48,199 bases of DNA from positions 1 through 48,199 of the forward strand of contig JASKLO010000009.1 of assembly GCA_030153605.1 (NCBI GenBank), given 5' to 3'. The position numbers and the translations under genes are program-made. Below, piece after piece: positions 8,781 through 17,638 of the stretch. The DNA comes from Thermosipho sp. (in: thermotogales) (lineage in GTDB: Bacteria; Thermotogota; Thermotogae; Thermotogales; Fervidobacteriaceae). The notes beneath the pieces are model-generated. The model made no database searches and was not told the DNA's origin. It saw nothing but the letters and a program-made list of their open reading frames with translations. Every line of letters begins with the position of its first letter. Position 1 is the stretch's first letter.

Positions 8781-9401
8781 ATGAAAAACTTAAACGAAGA
8801 ACTCATTGCACTTTCATCTTTTTTTACTACAATTATTATAATTTCCAACATTATCGCTGGAAAACTTATTAATATCGGACCTTTTATTTTAACACTTTCT
8901 ATTTTAATTTATCCTTTAAGTTATACAATTGCAAATATAATTTCAGAATTATATGGAGTTAATATCACTAAATACGTTATTAGAATTGGATTTATCTGCT
9001 CATTTTTCCTAGTTATTATTTCTTTCATAACTATATCACTCCCGCCAGCTTCAATTTTTAAATTTAACAACGCATATAAAATTGTATTTGGCGCTACTCC
9101 TAGAATTATCCTAGCAAGCTTTCTTTCTTATTTATCAGCACAAAATACTAATCTTTGGATTTTTAATTCATTGAAAATAAAAAACATTTATATTAGAAAC
9201 ATTATTTCAATGATATTTACTCAATTTATTGATTCTGTCGTTTTTATAGGTATAGCATTTTTAGGAAAATATGATTTTCAAATTCTTTTTAATATGATTC
9301 TTTCTCAATATCTAATAAAGTTATTGATTTCAATTTCAAATAGTCCATTAATTTCAATAAGTGTAAAACGCATGAAAAAACAACTAATTTTAGAACAATG
9401 A
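8781..9401 (+). CDS. VUT family (YhhQ-like) transporter, probably queuosine-precursor uptake
   Basis: An integral membrane protein of 206 residues with about six hydrophobic helices and little soluble sequence. The segment YPLSYTIANIISELYG (about 44-59) matches the conserved T-x-x-x-E-x-YG motif of the vitamin-uptake (VUT/YhhQ) family, and the S-x-x-x-A-Q and TQFIDSVVFIGIAF segments match the later conserved stretches. Characterised YhhQ proteins import queuosine precursors; that substrate is inferred from family. ATG 8781 has a strong AAGGAGG site. It is divergent from the infB operon and directly followed by the AspT-like gene, which has its own promoter-like motif. Confidence 0.8.
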   Translation: MKNLNEELIALSSFFTTIIIISNIIAGKLINIGPFILTLSILIYPLSYTIANIISELYGVNITKYVIRIGFICSFFLVIISFITISLPPASIFKFNNAYKIVFGATPRIILASFLSYLSAQNTNLWIFNSLKIKNIYIRNIISMIFTQFIDSVVFIGIAFLGKYDFQILFNMILSQYLIKLLISISNSPLISISVKRMKKQLILEQ

Positions 9402-9424
9402 TGGTATAATTTTCTAGACGTCTA
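9402..9424 (+). promoter_or_regulatory. Extended -10 promoter motif with an adjoining 10-bp palindrome
   Basis: TGGTATAAT (9402-9410) is a consensus extended -10 element starting at the last base of the upstream stop codon. TAGACGTCTA (9415-9424) is a perfect palindrome over the expected transcription start, in the position of a repressor operator. No good -35 is seen. The downstream gene starts at 9435. Confidence 0.5.
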
Positions 9425-9434
9425 AATTTTTGGA

Positions 9435-10565
9435 GTGATATTTATTTCAATTTTACTAATTTTTCTTTCAATTTTATTTGGTTTAATTCTCGGAAAAGTA
9501 AAATTTTATAGATTTAAACTTGGAATTTCTGGAACAATTTTTGCCAGCTTAATTCTCAGCTGGTCTTCTAAAAAATTTTTTAATGTTCCAATTAGTTCTC
9601 TAAACCAAGAATTCAATGTTTATTTTAAATTTTCTTTAATTCTTTTTATTTCTTCTGTTGGACTTATAGCTTCAAAGAAAATAAAAGAAACATTCAGAAA
9701 ATTGGGTATAAAATTTGCTTTTTTAGGTTTTTTAACTACATTTATTGGATTTTTAACAACTTACTTGTTATCTTTTGCTTTTAAAAAAGATACATATAAG
9801 TTCATAGGACTCTTTTCAGGTGCTCTCACCAGTTCACCGGGTTTAGCTACTGCATTAGAAAATTCTATAAAAGATTCAGAAATTATTTACGGTTATTCTT
9901 TAGGATATCTACCAGGAGTATTTACAGTTATCATAATCCTTACGATTATTACACAAATTTATAATAATATTGATAAACAAAAAATATCTCTCAAAAATGA
10001 TTCAAAAATTAATAAAAACAATAATCCATTTGATTTTTTGTCTTTTTCTATTGTTATTGTTTTAGGAATTCTAATAGGGAAATTAAAATTAAATTTTGGT
10101 ATTTTTAGTTTTTCTCTCGAAATGACAGGCGGAATATTAATTTCATCTTTATTATTAGGATCTCTTAAAAAAATTTGGAAACTCTCCTTTCAGTTTGATG
10201 ATTCAATTCTTAAGGCAATACAAAATTTAGGGTTAATGATTTTTCTGGCATCAATTGGTTTAAAATCCGGACATGAAATAATAACTACTATTAATTTAAA
10301 TATTCTTTATCTAATGTCTTTATCCATTCTTATAGCCTCAATTTCAATGATAACATCTTTTTATATAGGAAAATACTTGTTAAAAATTGACAAAAACTTA
10401 TTAATTGGTGCTATTACAGGAGGAATGACTAGTACTCCTGGTTTAGCAACCGCAATTGATTTAACAAAATCTGATGAAGTTATTTTAGGATACGGTTCAA
10501 CCTATCCTTTTGCTCTACTAGGAATGGTTATTTTCAATAAAATTTTACTAGTTTTATTAACATAA
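9435..10565 (+). CDS. AspT/YidE/YbjL-type membrane transporter, short form
   Basis: A polytopic protein of up to 376 residues with two internally repeated halves: FSGALTSSPGLATALE (about 126-141) and ITGGMTSTPGLATAID (about 327-342), followed by the GYSLGY and GYGSTYPFAL segments. This duplicated motif is the hallmark of the AspT/YidE/YbjL antiporter duplication domain, known from aspartate-alanine exchange. Full-length relatives are near 540 residues with two central TrkA-C domains; here the halves are joined by only a short charged linker. The start is uncertain: GTG 9435 overlaps its own GGAG site, and an ATT at 9444 would be better spaced. The substrate is unknown; a dicarboxylate or amino acid is plausible. 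Confidence 0.75.
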   Translation: MIFISILLIFLSILFGLILGKVKFYRFKLGISGTIFASLILSWSSKKFFNVPISSLNQEFNVYFKFSLILFISSVGLIASKKIKETFRKLGIKFAFLGFLTTFIGFLTTYLLSFAFKKDTYKFIGLFSGALTSSPGLATALENSIKDSEIIYGYSLGYLPGVFTVIIILTIITQIYNNIDKQKISLKNDSKINKNNNPFDFLSFSIVIVLGILIGKLKLNFGIFSFSLEMTGGILISSLLLGSLKKIWKLSFQFDDSILKAIQNLGLMIFLASIGLKSGHEIITTINLNILYLMSLSILIASISMITSFYIGKYLLKIDKNLLIGAITGGMTSTPGLATAIDLTKSDEVILGYGSTYPFALLGMVIFNKILLVLLT

Positions 10566-10610
10566 TTTTAACATCAAACACTCAAAAAAAATGTAAAATA
10601 TAGACAATAT

Positions 10611-10783
10611 AGCAATCGGAGGCGCGTCCGAGAAGAGTAAGGTTTCTCTTCAGGGGAGAAATTGGGGAAACCTGAAAGGCGAGGACGCCGAAGGTATAAA
10701 AGGTTTTCTCCCGACCTTTATACCTGGGGATACAGGGAATACCTGTATCACTGTCACGGAATTTCCGTGGAGAGCCGATTGCT
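10611..10783 (+). promoter_or_regulatory. Lysine riboswitch (L box) aptamer
   Basis: This 5' leader of the asd operon has the L-box signature: AGAGTAA after the P1 stem, GAAAGGCGAGGACGCCGAAG, CACTGTCAC and the closing GTGGAGAGCC. P1 is formed by AGCAATCGG (10611-10619) and CCGATTGCT (10775-10783). Lysine binding is known to stabilise P1 and favour the downstream terminator, shutting off lysine synthesis. GC content is visibly higher than in the surroundings, as expected for a structured RNA. Confidence 0.96.
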
Positions 10784-10845
10784 GCGAAAAATTTTAATTA
10801 TACATTTCGCAGTGATCGCCTCTCAAAGAGGCTTTTTCTTTTTTT
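10782..10845 (+). terminator. Expression platform of the lysine riboswitch (terminator)
   Basis: GCCTCT (10818-10823) and AGAGGC (10827-10832) form a tight hairpin followed by TTTTTCTTTTTTT, a rho-independent terminator ending right before the AGGAGGTG site of asd. Just upstream CTGCGAAA (10782-10789) and TTTCGCAG (10805-10812) can form a second stem sharing bases with the 3' side of P1, so it is a candidate switching helix. Confidence 0.9.
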
Positions 10846-10858
10846 AGGAGGTGATATA

Positions 10859-11827
10859 GTGAAAATTGGAATTGTTGGTGCAACTGGTGAAGTTGGAAGA
10901 GCTATGATTAAAGTATTGGAAGATTTCAAAGTGCCGGTTAAAGAACTAAAGCTTTTTGCTTCTAAAAAATCTTCTGGAAAAATTTTAACCTTCAATGATG
11001 AAAAAATTATAGTAGAAGAATTAACAGAAGATGCTATGAAACTAAAATATGATTTCTTACTTTTCTCAGCTGGTTCTGACGTTTCAAAAAAATTTGCTCC
11101 TATTGCAGCAAAATATGGAAATATTGTAATAGACAATTCCTCTGCATTTAGAATGAATAAAGATATTCCTTTAGTTGTCCCTGAAATAAATGGTTATCTT
11201 TTAAATAACTACAAAGGTATTATAGCCAATCCTAATTGTTCAACTATTCAAATGGTGTTGTCATTATACAAAGTACACGAAAAATTTGGAATTGATGAAA
11301 TTTTCGTATCGACATATCAAGCAGTTTCTGGAGCTGGCTATAAAGCAATTGCAGAACTACAAAAACAATTGAATGGTGAAAATATCACTTCTGTATTTCC
11401 TAAACAAATTGCTTATAATGTAATACCTCTGATTGGAGACATTACAGTTGACGGATTCTCTACTGAAGAATACAAAATGATTAATGAAACTCGAAAAATT
11501 TTAAATGATTATACAATTAAAGTGTTCCCAACAACGGTAAGAGTACCAGTATTTTATGGACATTCAGAAGCTGTTGTTGTTAAAACAAAAATTCCTTTTA
11601 AAGAAATTTCAAGTATTGAAAATGAAATTAAGAATTCAAAAGATGTTATTTTCTCTGATGAAGTTATAACACCTATTGAAATTGCAGGAACAGATTATGT
11701 TTATGTATCAAGATTAAGAAAAATTGATGAATCACGTTTTGCATTTTGGAATGTAGCTGATAACATTCGAGTAGGAGCCGCAACTAATGCAATAAGAATT
11801 TTAATGGTAATGGCGGGATTATCATGA
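10859..11827 (+). CDS. asd: Aspartate-semialdehyde dehydrogenase
   Basis: Reduces aspartyl phosphate to aspartate semialdehyde, feeding diaminopimelate, lysine and threonine/methionine. It has 322 residues with the NADP-binding GATGEVG at 7-13, the catalytic Cys127 in ANPNCSTIQ, and the GHSEAV substrate motif late in the chain. The start is GTG 10859 with AGGAGGTG six bases upstream, directly after the riboswitch terminator. The last codon overlaps the dapF start (ATGA). It is the first gene of the lysine-controlled operon. Confidence 0.97.
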   Translation: MKIGIVGATGEVGRAMIKVLEDFKVPVKELKLFASKKSSGKILTFNDEKIIVEELTEDAMKLKYDFLLFSAGSDVSKKFAPIAAKYGNIVIDNSSAFRMNKDIPLVVPEINGYLLNNYKGIIANPNCSTIQMVLSLYKVHEKFGIDEIFVSTYQAVSGAGYKAIAELQKQLNGENITSVFPKQIAYNVIPLIGDITVDGFSTEEYKMINETRKILNDYTIKVFPTTVRVPVFYGHSEAVVVKTKIPFKEISSIENEIKNSKDVIFSDEVITPIEIAGTDYVYVSRLRKIDESRFAFWNVADNIRVGAATNAIRILMVMAGLS

Positions 11828-12537
11828 TTGTAGAAAAATTTACCGCTACCGGAAACTCCTTTTTGGTATGCGACATTATTGATAAAAATCTCTCAGATAA
11901 AGAAAAAAGCGTCTTTGTTATTGAAAATGCAAATAACAGAGATGGTGTAATTTTTGTTGAAAAAAAGAATAACCAATTTTTTATGGATTATTTTAATAAA
12001 GACGGGAAACGTGCTGCGTTTTGTGGTAATGGCGCAAGAACTTTTTTGTACTATTTAATGAAAAAAGGATATGTAAAAGAAAAGCTTATAAAATTTAACA
12101 CATATGCTGGTGAAGTATCTGGTAGACTAACAGATAACGGTGTAATGGTAAAAATGCCAAATCCTACTGATCCTAAAAAGATAACTATTGACGAATTTGA
12201 AGGTTATCTTTTAACAGTAGGGGTTCCACATTTTGTAATATTTGTCAAAGACGTAGAAACTATTAATGTCAATAAAATAGGAAAAAATTTAAGAGAAAAG
12301 TTAAATAGTAATATAAATTTTGTCCAAGTAATTGACGAAAAAACTTTAAAAATAAGAACTTTTGAAAGAGGAGTAGAAGCAGAAACACTTGCCTGTGGAA
12401 GTGGAACGACAGCAAGTGCATTTGTTTTCAATAAAACTAAACATGAAAAAATAGAAGTAAAAGCCCGTGGAGGAATCCTTTATGTTCACTTTTTGAAAGA
12501 TGGAATTTACTTAGAAGGAGGGGTTGAAAATGTTTGA
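11824..12537 (+). CDS. dapF: Diaminopimelate epimerase
   Basis: Interconverts LL- and meso-diaminopimelate by a two-cysteine mechanism. Both cysteines are seen: Cys67 in AAFCGNGARTF and Cys191 in ETLACGSGTT. At 237 residues it is shorter than the roughly 275 residues of many DapF proteins, but both active-site halves are present. Start and stop overlap neighbours: ATGA with asd, and eight bases with dapA. meso-Diaminopimelate would supply cell-wall crosslinking as well as lysine. Confidence 0.95.
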   Translation: MIVEKFTATGNSFLVCDIIDKNLSDKEKSVFVIENANNRDGVIFVEKKNNQFFMDYFNKDGKRAAFCGNGARTFLYYLMKKGYVKEKLIKFNTYAGEVSGRLTDNGVMVKMPNPTDPKKITIDEFEGYLLTVGVPHFVIFVKDVETINVNKIGKNLREKLNSNINFVQVIDEKTLKIRTFERGVEAETLACGSGTTASAFVFNKTKHEKIEVKARGGILYVHFLKDGIYLEGGVENV

Positions 12538-13411
12538 AGGGATAGGAACTGCAATTGTAACACCTTTTAAAGACGGTAAATTAGACGTCGAAGCTTACGA
12601 AAAACTTTTAAAATTCCAAATAGATAACCAAATAAACGCAATAATTGTTTTAGGTACAACAGGTGAGGCACCAAATGTCTCAATGCATGAAAGAGATATT
12701 TTAATTAAAAAAGCTAAAGATATTTGCGGTGAAAAAGCTCAAATTATTGTAGGTGCTGGTTCCAATGGATTATCTCATACTATGGAGCTTATTAAAAATG
12801 CAGAAAAAAATAATGCAGACGGTCTTTTAATCGTAACGCCTTATTATAACAAACCAACTCAAAAAGGTTTGTACGAATATTACAAGTACATTTCAGAACA
12901 TACCGACTTAGAAATTATCGTTTATAACGTACCTAGCAGAACTGGTGTAAATATATTACCGGAAACTGTTTACAAAATCGCCAGCGATTGTAAAAATGTT
13001 AAAGCATTAAAAGAAGCTAATTCATCATTCGATCAAATCAACAAAGATCTGTTACTATTAAAAGAATTAGAAGATTTTAAAGTTTTTTCTGGTAATGATG
13101 ACACAGCTTTTCAACTACTTGCAAGCGGTGGAGATGGTGTTATATCAGTTGCTTCAAATGTTATCCCATGGCAAATGGTACAAATGTTCAAATCTATTAA
13201 AAACGGAGAACTTGAAAAAGCTAGAAAATTGCACTTTTCATATTATCAACTATTTAAAAATTTATTCGTTGAAACTAATCCAATACCTGTTAAAGCTGCT
13301 TTATACCTTATGGGATTTATCAATAACGAATTAAGATTACCTCTAGTACCTGCTTCGGAATCAACATTGAAAATTCTAAACGAAACTCTAAAAGGATGTG
13401 GAGTAATATGA
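12530..13411 (+). CDS. dapA: 4-Hydroxy-tetrahydrodipicolinate synthase
   Basis: Condenses pyruvate and aspartate semialdehyde. It has 293 residues and a TIM-barrel. The Schiff-base Lys161 is in VKALKEAN, Tyr132 and Arg137 in VYNVPSRTG, and LGTTGEAP is at 41-48, all matching the E. coli enzyme positions. ATG 12530 is chosen because AGGAGGGG lies about six bases upstream; an in-frame TTG two codons earlier is too close to the site. It overlaps dapF by eight bases and dapB by ATGA. Confidence 0.97.
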   Translation: MFEGIGTAIVTPFKDGKLDVEAYEKLLKFQIDNQINAIIVLGTTGEAPNVSMHERDILIKKAKDICGEKAQIIVGAGSNGLSHTMELIKNAEKNNADGLLIVTPYYNKPTQKGLYEYYKYISEHTDLEIIVYNVPSRTGVNILPETVYKIASDCKNVKALKEANSSFDQINKDLLLLKELEDFKVFSGNDDTAFQLLASGGDGVISVASNVIPWQMVQMFKSIKNGELEKARKLHFSYYQLFKNLFVETNPIPVKAALYLMGFINNELRLPLVPASESTLKILNETLKGCGVI

Positions 13412-14061
13412 AATTTGGCGTTATTGGTTTCAAAGGTAGAATGGGAAGTTTGATTTTAGATGTTTTTTCAAAAGATAATCATGAACCTGTATTGTTAATT
13501 GATAAAGATGAAATTATTGAAAATGATTCACCTGAAGTAATAATTGATTTTTCAACACCTGATGCTTTAAAAAATACTATAAATTTATGTGAAAAATACC
13601 AAAGTAAATTAGTAATAGGTACCACTGCATTAAGAGAAGAACATTTCCGTTTATTAGAAAATTTATCTAAAAAAGTTGCTATAGTACAATCTTACAATTA
13701 TTCAATTGGTATAAATATTATTTTAGATATTTTAGAAAAAGTAAACAAAATTTTAGAAAATTGGGATTGTGAAATCATTGAAACTCATCATTCTAAGAAA
13801 AAAGACAAACCTTCTGGAACGGCAATTTTGATTAAAAATACTTTAAATAGAGATGTTGAAGTTCATTCTCTTAGATTGGGTGGAATCCCTGGCGATCATT
13901 CAGTTTTTTTCTCTAATGAAGGTGAATTAATAGAAATAACACATAGAGCTATCTCAAGAAAAGTTTTTGCAATTGGTGCATTAAAAGCTGCAAAATTTAT
14001 TTTAAATAAACAAAATGGACTATTTACGTTTAAAGATATTATAAAGGAGGAATTGCAATGA
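13408..14061 (+). CDS. dapB: 4-Hydroxy-tetrahydrodipicolinate reductase
   Basis: NAD(P)H-dependent reduction to tetrahydrodipicolinate. The protein is 217 residues, the short form also seen in Thermotoga. It has a nucleotide-binding GFKGRMG near the N-terminus and the active-site [15 protein letters not shown] segment with the catalytic His and Lys. The start ATG 13408 overlaps the dapA stop and has a GGAG site; the in-frame ATG four codons earlier lacks one. Confidence 0.95.
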   Translation: MKFGVIGFKGRMGSLILDVFSKDNHEPVLLIDKDEIIENDSPEVIIDFSTPDALKNTINLCEKYQSKLVIGTTALREEHFRLLENLSKKVAIVQSYNYSIGINIILDILEKVNKILENWDCEIIETHHSKKKDKPSGTAILIKNTLNRDVEVHSLRLGGIPGDHSVFFSNEGELIEITHRAISRKVFAIGALKAAKFILNKQNGLFTFKDIIKEELQ

Positions 14062-14759
14062 ACACACAGGAAATTATTGATTTAATTGCAAATTCAAAAA
14101 AGAAAACTTTAACGGTTGCATACTTAATGGGAAATCTCAAAAATATAGATTTTAAATCATTAGAGTTTTTCGGGAATGAAAATTTTGGAATTCTATTTGG
14201 TGAATATGATGAAATAGTTGAAATAATTGATAAAAACAAAAAATTTATCGAAAAATATAAATTGGAGATAAAAGCCCGAAATTCTGCTATTCCGCTTGCT
14301 GATTTAAGCAAATACAATGCAAGAATTGAACCTGGGGCAATAATAAGAGATTTGGTAGAAATTGGAAATGGCGCAGTTATTATGATGGGTGCAGTGATTA
14401 ATATTGGAGCTAAAATTGGAGAAGGAACTATGATTGATATGAATGCTGTAATTGGTGGTAGAGCAATTATTGGGAATAATTGCCATATAGGTGCTGGTGC
14501 AGTTGTAGCAGGAGTTATTGAGCCGCCTAGTGCCCAACCTGTAATAATCGAAGATAATGTAATGGTTGGAGCTAATGCTGTAATTCTAGAAGGAATTCGT
14601 ATAGGCGAAAACAGCGTAATTGCTGCAGGAGCAGTAGTTATTGAAGATGTGCCACCTAATTCTGTTGTTGCTGGTGTGCCAGCTAAAATAATAAAACAGG
14701 TCGACGAAAAAACAAAACAAAAAACTCAAATAGTTGAAGGATTAAGAAAATTGAGGTGA
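14058..14759 (+). CDS. dapH: Tetrahydrodipicolinate N-acetyltransferase
   Basis: Acetylates tetrahydrodipicolinate using acetyl-CoA, committing the pathway to N-acetylated intermediates. It has 233 residues: an N-terminal alpha/beta DapH domain (about 1-75) and then a left-handed beta-helix of hexapeptide repeats from about residue 88 to 205 with the usual I-G-x-G/I-x-x-x spacing. The sequence is of DapH rather than DapD (succinyl) type. ATGA overlaps the dapB stop; AAAGGAGG precedes it. Confidence 0.95.
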   Translation: MNTQEIIDLIANSKKKTLTVAYLMGNLKNIDFKSLEFFGNENFGILFGEYDEIVEIIDKNKKFIEKYKLEIKARNSAIPLADLSKYNARIEPGAIIRDLVEIGNGAVIMMGAVINIGAKIGEGTMIDMNAVIGGRAIIGNNCHIGAGAVVAGVIEPPSAQPVIIEDNVMVGANAVILEGIRIGENSVIAAGAVVIEDVPPNSVVAGVPAKIIKQVDEKTKQKTQIVEGLRKLR

Positions 14760-14763
14760 TTTA

Positions 14764-15963
14764 ATGATAGTTGTTCAAAAATATGGTGGTTCTTCAGTTG
14801 CTGATAAGGATAGAATTTTAAACGTTGCAAATAGAATAAAAAATAGAATAGAACAAGGAGATAAAGTTGTTGTTATAGTTTCAGCAATGGGTAAAACAAC
14901 TGATAATCTCATTAATTTGGCAAAATCAATTAGTAAAAATCCACCTCCTAGAGAAATGGATATGCTTTTAACAACAGGTGAACAAATTTCTATAGCGCTT
15001 TTATCTATTGCTCTAAATGAACTTGGAATTAAAGCCAAATCTTTTAATGCTTTTCAATTAAATATTAAAACTACTCATGATTTTACAAAAGCAAGAATTA
15101 AAGATATCGATTCAAATAAAATTTTAAAAGAATTAGAAGAAAATTCTGTAGTTATTGTAGCAGGATTTCAAGGTATAACTGAAAGTGGTGATCTAACTAC
15201 TCTTGGAAGAGGGGGTTCAGACACTACCGCTGTGGCAGTCGCAGCAAAATTAGGAGTTAACTGTGAAATATACAGTGATGTTGATGGAATTTACACTTGC
15301 GATCCAAGAATTGTCCCTAATGCTAAAAAACTAAAATATATTACTTTTGATGACGCTTTAGAACTCTCTTCTTTAGGTGCAAAAGTTCTTCATTCGAGAT
15401 CTGTTGAGTTAGCAAAAAAATATAACGTAAAACTATACTGTGCTTCTAGTTTTACAGACGAGGAGGGAACATGGGTGGTTGACAAATTACCTGAATGGCT
15501 AGAACAACCAGTTGTTACTGGAGCAACAATTGAAAAAGACCAAATAAAAATAACTTTAAACAATCTTCCAAAAGAAAACGAAATAATTGAAAGAATTTTT
15601 GAGACTCTAAGTAATAAAAGAATAAACATAGATATGATATCAATGTTTACTGACAAGGGAAACATTCATCTTTCATTTTCCGTTTTAAATGATCTTCGAC
15701 AAACCATAGAAGAATCTATCGAAAAAATCGATCCTTCAATCGAAGTATTATATCAAGGAATGTTCGATAAAGTATCAATTGTAGGAGTAGGGATGAAATC
15801 TAGTCCAGGTGTTGCTGCTAGGTTCTTTAAAGTTCTTTCAAAAAATGACATAATACCAGAATTAGTTACAACTTCAGAAATTAAAATTTCTGTTCTTGTT
15901 TCTAAAGATAAATCAGAGCAATTATTAAAAGAATTAGCTAAAGAGTTCTCACTTGGAGGCTGA
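14764..15963 (+). CDS. lysC: Aspartate kinase
   Basis: Phosphorylates aspartate, the first step of the pathway. It has 399 residues with the kinase KYGGSSVAD near the N-terminus, the TTLGRGGSDTTA substrate/ATP loop around 146-157, and two C-terminal ACT domains (from about 265), the second beginning near VSIVGVGMKSSPGVAA. ACT domains give feedback control by lysine and/or threonine in this family, so the operon has both riboswitch and probably allosteric control. ATG 14764 follows dapH by four bases. Confidence 0.96.
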   Translation: MIVVQKYGGSSVADKDRILNVANRIKNRIEQGDKVVVIVSAMGKTTDNLINLAKSISKNPPPREMDMLLTTGEQISIALLSIALNELGIKAKSFNAFQLNIKTTHDFTKARIKDIDSNKILKELEENSVVIVAGFQGITESGDLTTLGRGGSDTTAVAVAAKLGVNCEIYSDVDGIYTCDPRIVPNAKKLKYITFDDALELSSLGAKVLHSRSVELAKKYNVKLYCASSFTDEEGTWVVDKLPEWLEQPVVTGATIEKDQIKITLNNLPKENEIIERIFETLSNKRINIDMISMFTDKGNIHLSFSVLNDLRQTIEESIEKIDPSIEVLYQGMFDKVSIVGVGMKSSPGVAARFFKVLSKNDIIPELVTTSEIKISVLVSKDKSEQLLKELAKEFSLGG

Positions 15964-15967
15964 AAAC

Positions 15968-17116
15968 ATGTTTATTTCTAACACTTATAAAAGAATTTTC
16001 CTAAAAATTAAAAATGCTAAAGGCATTTGGATTTATGATGAAGATAACAATGCTTATCTTGATACATTTTCTGGAATTGGTGTTCTTTCTTTTGGGCATT
16101 GTGATGAAAAAATCAATCTTGCAATTTCTCAACAATTAAATAAATATACACATATTTCCAATTTCTTCGTTGATGAAAACGCAATTGAAATTGCAAAAAG
16201 ATTGATAAAAGAAACTGGTAAAGATGGAACAGTTTTTTATGCAAACTCCGGCACTGAGGCTAACGAAGCTGCCTTAAAAGCAATTAAAAAATTAAAAAAA
16301 GGAATTATTGTTTCATTTGAAAATAATTTTCACGGAAGGTCTTTAGGTTCACTTTCAGTAACTGGTTTTCCTAATTTAAGAAAACATTTTGAACCACTTT
16401 TACCAAATATAATATTTTTGCCGTTTAATGATTCAAAAAAACTTAAAAATTTTATTGAAAGTGAAGGAAAAAATATCTCTGCAATTTTTGTAGAATGCGT
16501 TCACGGTAGTGGAGGACTTGATGTAGTTAGTAAAGATTTTGTTGAAACAATTAACAGATATAAAAAAACATATGACTATATTATTGTTGCTGATGAAGTT
16601 CAAGCGGGCTTAGGAAGAACTGGAGAATTCTATTCATATCATAACTTTAATTTAGATCCTGATATTATTACTGTTGCTAAATCGCTTGGTGGAGGACTTC
16701 CTCTTTCCGCTGCAATTTTTACAGGAAAATACAAAAATGTTTTTTCTGTTGGAGATCATGGCTCTACTTTTGCACCAAATCCAGTATCTCTTGCTGCCGG
16801 TAAAACTGTTATTGAAAGATTGACCAAACCATTTTTACAAGAAGTTAAAGAAAAGGGGAATTATTTAAAAGCAAACTTGTTAAAATTAAAAGAAAATTAC
16901 CCAGTAATTAATAAAATTAAGGGTCTTGGTTTAATGCTTGGAATTGAATTGAAAAAAGCTTATTCTGATAAAATTGTTGAATATGGTTTAAAAGAAAAAA
17001 TATTGTTAAACGTTGTTAAAGGAAACACAATCCGTTTACTTCCTGCTCTCAATATTAAAACAAACGAAATAGACGAATTAATAAACAGGTTAGAGAAAGT
17101 TATAAAATTCCTTTGA
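15968..17116 (+). CDS. Class III aminotransferase, probably N-acetyl-diaminopimelate aminotransferase
   Basis: PLP-dependent aminotransferase of the ArgD/PatA type, 382 residues from ATG 15968 (GGAGG site; an upstream TTG lies inside it). The PLP lysine is Lys238 in TVAKSLGGGLP, the cofactor contact is Asp209-Glu210 in IVADEVQAGLGRTG, and NSGTEANE is at 93-100. By sequence alone it could be acetylornithine aminotransferase. Its place as last gene of the riboswitch operon after dapH argues for amination of N-acetyl-2-amino-6-oxopimelate. No arg genes are near. No N-acetyl-diaminopimelate deacetylase or lysA follows. Confidence 0.85.
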   Translation: MFISNTYKRIFLKIKNAKGIWIYDEDNNAYLDTFSGIGVLSFGHCDEKINLAISQQLNKYTHISNFFVDENAIEIAKRLIKETGKDGTVFYANSGTEANEAALKAIKKLKKGIIVSFENNFHGRSLGSLSVTGFPNLRKHFEPLLPNIIFLPFNDSKKLKNFIESEGKNISAIFVECVHGSGGLDVVSKDFVETINRYKKTYDYIIVADEVQAGLGRTGEFYSYHNFNLDPDIITVAKSLGGGLPLSAAIFTGKYKNVFSVGDHGSTFAPNPVSLAAGKTVIERLTKPFLQEVKEKGNYLKANLLKLKENYPVINKIKGLGLMLGIELKKAYSDKIVEYGLKEKILLNVVKGNTIRLLPALNIKTNEIDELINRLEKVIKFL

Positions 17117-17163
17117 CATTTTTTACTTTTTATATTTTTTAATCTATTTAATGTTTAAATTAA

Positions 17164-17598
17164 GGAAATAAAGTTTTATTTGGAGTCAACCCTGAATCTT
17201 ATGAACGTTCAGATGGCTTTTTTGCTTTAACAAGATTTTATGGAATGAATGTTCCAAAAAGTTGGGTTAAAACTATGGAAGCTGGGTTAACTTACGAAGC
17301 TGTTAACACAGGAAAAATTGATGTAGCTATGGTTTATTCTACTGATGCAAAATTACTAAAGTATAATTTAGTAGTCTTAAAAGATGACAAAAATCTCTTC
17401 CCAATATACAACCCTGCAATCTTAGTAAGAGAAGAAATATTAAATAAATACCCAGAAATTAAAGAAATTCTTAAACCTCTTACTTTATACATTAATGAAA
17501 ACATAATTACTAGATTAAATTATCTTGTTGATGTGGAAGGTCTTGAAACTAAAATTGTTGCTGAAAGATTTTTGAAAGGTCTTGGACTAATAAAATAA
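17164..17598 (+). pseudogene. Relic of a glycine-betaine-type (OpuAC/ProX) substrate-binding protein
   Basis: The open frame gives only the C-terminal half of an osmoprotectant-binding protein. Recognisable stretches are NPESYERSDGFFALTRFYG, GLTYEAVNTGKIDVAMVYST, VVLKDDKNLFPIY, EILNKYPEIKEIL and LNYLVDVEGLE, which follow the OpuAC domain in order. The open part is about 145 codons where the family has about 280. No start codon with a binding site, no signal peptide and no transport permease or ATPase genes are present. An ATG at 17245 inside the domain is the first start, but it would make a non-functional fragment. I call it a remnant of a lost transporter operon. Confidence 0.85.
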
Positions 17599-17638
17599 AT
17601 TGATAAATTCCTTAAACAATTTTTGGAAAGGTAAGAAA

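Noticed and set aside
10662-10847. A 61-codon plus-strand open frame
   Set aside because: It lies wholly within the lysine riboswitch and its terminator; the RNA signature explains the sequence.
17245-17598. An intact 117-residue gene
   Set aside because: Codons upstream of its first ATG continue the same OpuAC domain, so it is the tail of a truncated gene and not a short gene of its own.
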